A stretch of DNA of 8,879 nt from CAIKMD01 sp035533255 (GTDB lineage Bacteria > Pseudomonadota > Alphaproteobacteria > ATCC43930 > CGMCC-115725): positions 1 to 8,879 of the forward strand of contig DATLUE010000354.1 in NCBI GenBank assembly GCA_035533255.1, written 5' to 3'. Each line of letters starts with the position of its first letter. The stretch's first letter is position 1. Below are positions 5,295 through 8,879 of this stretch, one piece after another. The notes beneath the pieces were generated by a model. The model was not told where the DNA came from. It ran no database searches and worked only from the letters and a program-made list of their open reading frames with translations. A program made the position numbers and the translations under genes.

Positions 5295-7079
5295 ATGACC
5301 GCCGCCGATGAACCCTCGCCAAACCTGTCCTTCGGTCTCGTTAGGCTGTGTCTTTTCGCGGTGATCATCGGCCTCGTGACCGGCTTCGGCGCGGTGCTGT
5401 TCCGCGCGTTGATCGGTTTCATCCATAATCTTTTCTTCCTCGGGCAATTCTCCGTTGCCTACGATGCCAATCTCTTCACCCCGCCCGGCCCTTGGGGCGC
5501 GTGGATCATCCTCGCGCCGGTGATCGGCGGCATGGTGGTCACGGTGCTGGTCGATAATTTCGCGCCCGAGGCGCGCGGCCACGGCGTGCCCGAAGTGATG
5601 GATGCCATCTACTACAAAGAGGGCGTGATCCGGCCACAGGTCGCCGCAGTCAAATCGCTGGCGTCGGCGTTCTCGATCGGCAGCGGCGCGGCAGTCGGGC
5701 GCGAGGGACCGATCATCCAGATCGGCGCGTCCCTGGGCTCGACCTTTGGGCAAGTTCTTCGGCTGGCGCCGTGGCAGCGCATCACGATGGTCGCGGCCGG
5801 CGCCGGCGCTGGCATCGCCGCGACCTTCAATACGCCGATCGGCGGGGTGATGTTCGCAATCGAGTTGATGCTGCCCGAAGTCAGCGTCCGCACCTTTTTG
5901 CCGGTCGCGCTCGCCACTGGCACCGCGACCTTTGTCGGCAATTGGCTGCTCGGGCCCCTGCCCGCCTTCGCGATGCCGCCCGCGCCGGTTCTCGGCGCCC
6001 ATGCGGTCTCGATCTTTGCGCTCGGGCTTTATGCGATCCTCGGTGCGCTGACCGGCCTCGCCGCCACCGCTTTCGTGCGCGGGCTAACCGCGGCGGAAGA
6101 CCTTTTCGAGAAGATCAAGAACGCCTATCTGCGGCATGCGATCGGCATGGGACTGCTCGGGCTTATGATCTACGGGCTGTTCCGTTATTACGGCCACTAC
6201 TACGTCGAGGGCGTCGGCTATTCGACCATCCAGGCGCTTTTGCTGGGGCAGTTCGCGCCGCTGCTGCTGCTGCCGGCGCTGTTCGTCGCCAAGCTCGCTG
6301 CGACCTCGATCAGTCTCGGCTCGGGCGCGTCGGGGGGCATCTTCTCGCCCTCGCTATACATGGGCGCGACCTTCGGCGGCGCGTTCGGCCTCTTGGTCAA
6401 CACGATCCACCCGTTGCCCGACGCCACCATCCCGAGCTTCGCAATCGTCGGCATGGCGGCGATGGTCGGGGGCGGCACCGGCGCGGCGATGACCGCGGTC
6501 ACCATGATCTTCGAGATGACGCGCGATTACAGCCTCGTGATGCCGATGATCGTCGCCGTGGCGCTCGCCATCGGCATCCGCCGCATGCTGTCGCGCGAGA
6601 ACATCTATACGATCAAGCTGGTCGGCCGCCGCCACCTGATCCCGAAAGCACTGCACGCCAACATGTTCCTGGTGCGCCACGCCAACGAGATCATGGACAA
6701 GAACGTCCTGGTGCTGCCGGCCGAGACCGGTTTCGACGCCTTCCTACGCCAGCCCGAGCATGCCGGCGCAATGAAGCATGTGGTCGTGACGCGCAACGAC
6801 CGCATCGACGGCGTGCTGCGCGTCAATACCGCGCTGCGCCGCGGACTGGAGGACGCCTTCACCGGCGTCACCCTCGGCGATGTGGCGCAGCGCGACTTCA
6901 CCCTCGCGCGCGAGGACGATATCGGCTTCGACGTGATCGACCGCATGTGGCGCAAGGGCGGAACGATGGCGGTGGTGGTCGCCGGCAAGGGCATTCCGAC
7001 CGCCGCCGACGTGCGCGGCATCATCTCCAAGGAGCACGTCGCCGATTCGGTCGCCGAGAACATCACGCGCTACGCCTGA
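5295..7079 (+). CDS. CLC-type chloride channel/antiporter with C-terminal CBS pair
   Basis: 594 aa inner-membrane protein. Residues about 15-435 form the CLC core; about 465-585 form a CBS pair facing the cytoplasm. CLC anion-pathway motifs: GHGVP at 95-99 in place of the usual GSGIP; GREGP at 135-139 with the gating glutamate Glu137; GGIFSP at 347-352; and the inner tyrosine in ENIYTI, Tyr438. The proton-path glutamate of E. coli ClC-ec1 (E203, in IEEM) corresponds to Leu191 here (IELM, 189-192). Exchange versus channel behaviour is therefore open. ATG 5295 is preferred over the in-frame TTG at 5265, which would add ten residues, has no ribosome-binding site and no family support; the ATG itself has only a weak purine run (TTTGGG). 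The 242 bp upstream of it hold no gene; only a small hairpin, GCAAGG/CCTTGC at 5096-5111 without T-tract, was noted. The stop is 2 bp from that of the convergent MgtC-type gene. Confidence 0.93.
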   Translation: MTAADEPSPNLSFGLVRLCLFAVIIGLVTGFGAVLFRALIGFIHNLFFLGQFSVAYDANLFTPPGPWGAWIILAPVIGGMVVTVLVDNFAPEARGHGVPEVMDAIYYKEGVIRPQVAAVKSLASAFSIGSGAAVGREGPIIQIGASLGSTFGQVLRLAPWQRITMVAAGAGAGIAATFNTPIGGVMFAIELMLPEVSVRTFLPVALATGTATFVGNWLLGPLPAFAMPPAPVLGAHAVSIFALGLYAILGALTGLAATAFVRGLTAAEDLFEKIKNAYLRHAIGMGLLGLMIYGLFRYYGHYYVEGVGYSTIQALLLGQFAPLLLLPALFVAKLAATSISLGSGASGGIFSPSLYMGATFGGAFGLLVNTIHPLPDATIPSFAIVGMAAMVGGGTGAAMTAVTMIFEMTRDYSLVMPMIVAVALAIGIRRMLSRENIYTIKLVGRRHLIPKALHANMFLVRHANEIMDKNVLVLPAETGFDAFLRQPEHAGAMKHVVVTRNDRIDGVLRVNTALRRGLEDAFTGVTLGDVAQRDFTLAREDDIGFDVIDRMWRKGGTMAVVVAGKGIPTAADVRGIISKEHVADSVAENITRYA

Positions 7080-7081
7080 GC

Positions 7082-8350
7082 TCAAAAAAACACCGCGACC
7101 GCGATCCCCGCGAGGCCGAGCGCGACCAGCACCGCGACGGCGTTGAGGCTGACGCGCCAGCCGGCGAAGATGACGGTGTAGGCGGCCTTCAGCACGTTGT
7201 TCGACGCGATCGCGATCAGGATCGCGGTCGATGCGCCCGCGACCGGCATCGCGCCGGTGCCGCCTTGCGCGAGGCTGAGGACGAAGGGATCGATATCGGT
7301 GAAGCCGACCACGGCGGCAAGCGTGTCGACGCCGGCGGCGCCGAACCGGCTGCGCGCCCATTGGGTTGCGATCGAGATCGCGACGAACAGCGCCGCGAAC
7401 ACCGCCGCCGCCGTGAGCTCCAAGGGGTTGCGCGGCTTCGCGACCGCGGCAGCGGCGCTTTGCCCGCGTGCGATGCGGTATTGCAGCGCCGCCAGCGCCG
7501 CGCCGATCACGAACAGCCCCGCCATCACCGGCGCCAAGCTTCGCGCGAGCGGCCAGTCGAACACGGCGATCACCGCGAGGATGCGCAGATACATCACCGA
7601 AGTCGCCAGCATGATGCCGGCTTGCGCCAGCGCGCCGGTCGCGGGCTGCGCGCCCGCGGCGCGGGCGAGCACGACCGTGGTCGCGGTCGAGGAATAGAGA
7701 CCGCCGAGGAAGGCGACCGCGAGATCGCTATCGGCCGGGGCGAGGAAGCGCTGCAGCAGATAGCTCGCATAGGAAAGCGTGCATACCGCGAGCAAAGCGA
7801 GCCAGGCCTTGTAGGGCGTGATCGCGGTTAGCGCGGTCACCGGCTCGTTCGGCAGCAGCGGCAGCACGATGCCGGTGAGGATGAGGAATTTCGCCGCGGT
7901 CGCGATCTCGGCCATCTCGACCTGCTGCGCCCAGGCATGGAGACGCTCGCGCGCGGTCAGCAGCAGCACCGCCGTCACGGTGGTGCCGACCGCGACCCAG
8001 GGCGGCAGCGCCAGCGCCACCGGGCCGATGAGATAGGCGAGCACGCTGCAGATCGGCGCGATCAGCTCGACGCTGCGCTGACCGGATTCGGTTTCGCATA
8101 ATTGCTGCCGATAGGCGGTCGCAAGCCACGCGCCGAGCACCAGCAAGCCGGCGACCAGCGCCAAGAGCCGCGTCGTGTCGAGCAGATAGAGCAGCGCCCC
8201 GGCGAGCGCCAGCAGCGGAAAGGTGCGGATGCCGCCCGGCCGCCGCAGCCCGGTCTGCGCGTGGAATTCCTCGAAAGCGAGGCCGAAGAACAGCGCCAGG
8301 CCCAGGAGAAGCGCGAAGCCGATGAAGGAGGGGCCGATGGGCGAAGACAT
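7082..8350 (-). CDS. MgtC/SapB-DUF4010 integral membrane protein
   Basis: 422 aa from the ATG at 8350, with about 12 hydrophobic segments. The N-terminal part matches the MgtC/SapB module: a Gly-rich first helix, acidic FEEF (about 26-29), then GGIRTFPLLALAGAL from residue 39. The C-terminal half matches DUF4010: FLGGLYSSTATT (214-225), NPLEL (308-312) and GFTDIDPFVLSLA (349-361). The family is membrane-bound and of uncertain function; MgtC itself is linked to Mg2+ limitation and ATP-synthase/membrane-potential control, but that role should not be assumed for DUF4010 proteins. The reading frame is open further upstream to an ATG at 8461, but that would add 37 Arg-rich residues overlapping the GST gene by 88 bp, so 8350 is chosen; its ribosome-binding site is weak, which fits coupling to the GST gene ending 23 bp upstream. 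Confidence 0.88.
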   Translation of the reverse strand: MSSPIGPSFIGFALLLGLALFFGLAFEEFHAQTGLRRPGGIRTFPLLALAGALLYLLDTTRLLALVAGLLVLGAWLATAYRQQLCETESGQRSVELIAPICSVLAYLIGPVALALPPWVAVGTTVTAVLLLTARERLHAWAQQVEMAEIATAAKFLILTGIVLPLLPNEPVTALTAITPYKAWLALLAVCTLSYASYLLQRFLAPADSDLAVAFLGGLYSSTATTVVLARAAGAQPATGALAQAGIMLATSVMYLRILAVIAVFDWPLARSLAPVMAGLFVIGAALAALQYRIARGQSAAAAVAKPRNPLELTAAAVFAALFVAISIATQWARSRFGAAGVDTLAAVVGFTDIDPFVLSLAQGGTGAMPVAGASTAILIAIASNNVLKAAYTVIFAGWRVSLNAVAVLVALGLAGIAVAVFF

Positions 8351-8373
8351 GGGGCGGTGCGCGAAAGCGCTGG

Positions 8374-8879
8374 TCAGCGCTTCACGGGATCGCTCTTGTC
8401 GGGATTGGCGACGTCGAACGCCGTCTTGAAGGCCGGACGCGCCTGGATGCGCTGCCACCATTCGGCGATGCGCGGGCGGCGGGCGGCGCCGACCATCTCG
8501 GGCCGCTTCAGCACCTCGATGCGGTTGACGTAAGGCGCCATCGCGATGTCCGCGAGCGAGTAATGCGCGCCGAGGAGGAACGGGCCCGGCGTCAGCGCCG
8601 CTTCCATTTCATCGAGCAGATAATCGAGCGCGGCGTAAGCGAGATTTTCCTCCTCGAGCGAAACACCGTGCTTCAGGCGATGGATAAAGCGCGCGGCCAA
8701 GGTCGGATGTGGCGCCTTCTTGACCAGCGCGCTCAGCTCGCCCGCGCTATAGGGCTTCTTCGCAAGGCGCACCGCGTGGCGCGGATTGTGCGAGGCGGTG
8801 TTCACATTGGCATGCGCGATCTCTTCGGAATTATAGATCCAGATGCGCATCTGGGCCCGCGCGAGCGGATCGTCGGGCC
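8374..8879 (-). CDS. Glutathione S-transferase-like protein (5' end outside window)
   Basis: Partial: 167 residues are visible and the frame runs open to the window edge, so the N-terminal thioredoxin-like domain is missing here. The internal ATG at 8850 is not the start, because the upstream codons (reading PDDPLARAQMRIW) look like the usual GST linker into the alpha-helical C-terminal domain. That domain is recognised by the FLLGAHYSLADIAMAPYVNR segment (N-capping box with Ser-x-Ala-Asp) and the WWQRIQARPAFKTAF C-terminal helix. The enzyme would conjugate or reduce with glutathione in the cytoplasm; the substrate is unknown, and the glutathione-contacting residues lie off the window. It is followed 23 bp later by the MgtC/DUF4010 gene on the same strand, so the two may share a transcript. 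Confidence 0.88.
   Translation of the reverse strand, partial: PDDPLARAQMRIWIYNSEEIAHANVNTASHNPRHAVRLAKKPYSAGELSALVKKAPHPTLAARFIHRLKHGVSLEEENLAYAALDYLLDEMEAALTPGPFLLGAHYSLADIAMAPYVNRIEVLKRPEMVGAARRPRIAEWWQRIQARPAFKTAFDVANPDKSDPVKR

Noticed and set aside
4545..6002. 485-codon minus-strand open frame opposite the CBS and CLC genes
   Set aside because: Low-complexity translation, antisense to two genes with full motif support.
5771..7831. 686-codon open frame overlapping CLC and the MgtC-type gene
   Set aside because: Arg/Asp/His-rich translation typical of an out-of-frame GC-rich shadow. It crosses two real genes on opposite strands and has no domain.
8351..8461. 37-residue N-terminal extension of the MgtC/DUF4010 protein
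   Set aside because: Arg-rich, overlaps the GST coding region, and the family N-terminus fits the ATG at 8350.

Overview
The window is about two-thirds G+C, with dense, short-spaced genes and strong third-position G/C bias. Intergenic palindromes of the 'cgggaatgac' and 'gccgggacaagcccggc' kind are, from memory, widespread in Alphaproteobacteria. The best guess is a chromosomal segment of a free-living alphaproteobacterium (Rhodospirillales- or Hyphomicrobiales-like); no marker gene fixes the genus.

Layout. (1) 60-1573, plus strand: ATPase and permease of a NitT/TauT/SsuBC-type ABC importer, overlapping by 28 bp. The substrate-binding protein is not in the window. (2) 1593-1760: two palindromic REP-like intergenic elements of the same architecture. 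(3) 1782-4432, minus strand: a compact gene row that reads, in transcription order, a small Cys-phosphatase-fold protein (TIGR01244/DUF442), a formylglycine-type sulfatase 4 nt later, and a secreted PsbP/DUF1795-like protein 15 nt later. This last gene is AT-rich compared with everything else. It is followed by an in-frame relic of a second sulfatase C-terminus, so the low-GC gene sits between two homologous sulfatase tails. (4) 4621-7079, plus strand: a stand-alone two-CBS-domain protein, then a CLC chloride channel/transporter that carries its own C-terminal CBS pair. (5) 7082-8879, minus strand: a glutathione S-transferase-like protein (cut by the window edge) followed by an MgtC/DUF4010 membrane protein. 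The latter's stop codon lies 2 bp from the CLC stop.

How the genes might work together. The ABC importer, sulfatase and TIGR01244 protein could all belong to handling of sulfur esters or organosulfur/organonitrogen compounds, but this rests on proximity only. CLC, CBS and MgtC/DUF4010 are membrane ion-homeostasis-type genes. No phage, IS, CRISPR, tRNA or rRNA sequence was recognised. The most unusual signal is the duplicated sulfatase tail around the foreign-looking secreted-protein gene. Its mostly silent substitutions suggest replacement by recombination between related sulfatase loci rather than a simple target-site duplication. I see no clearly new multi-gene system.
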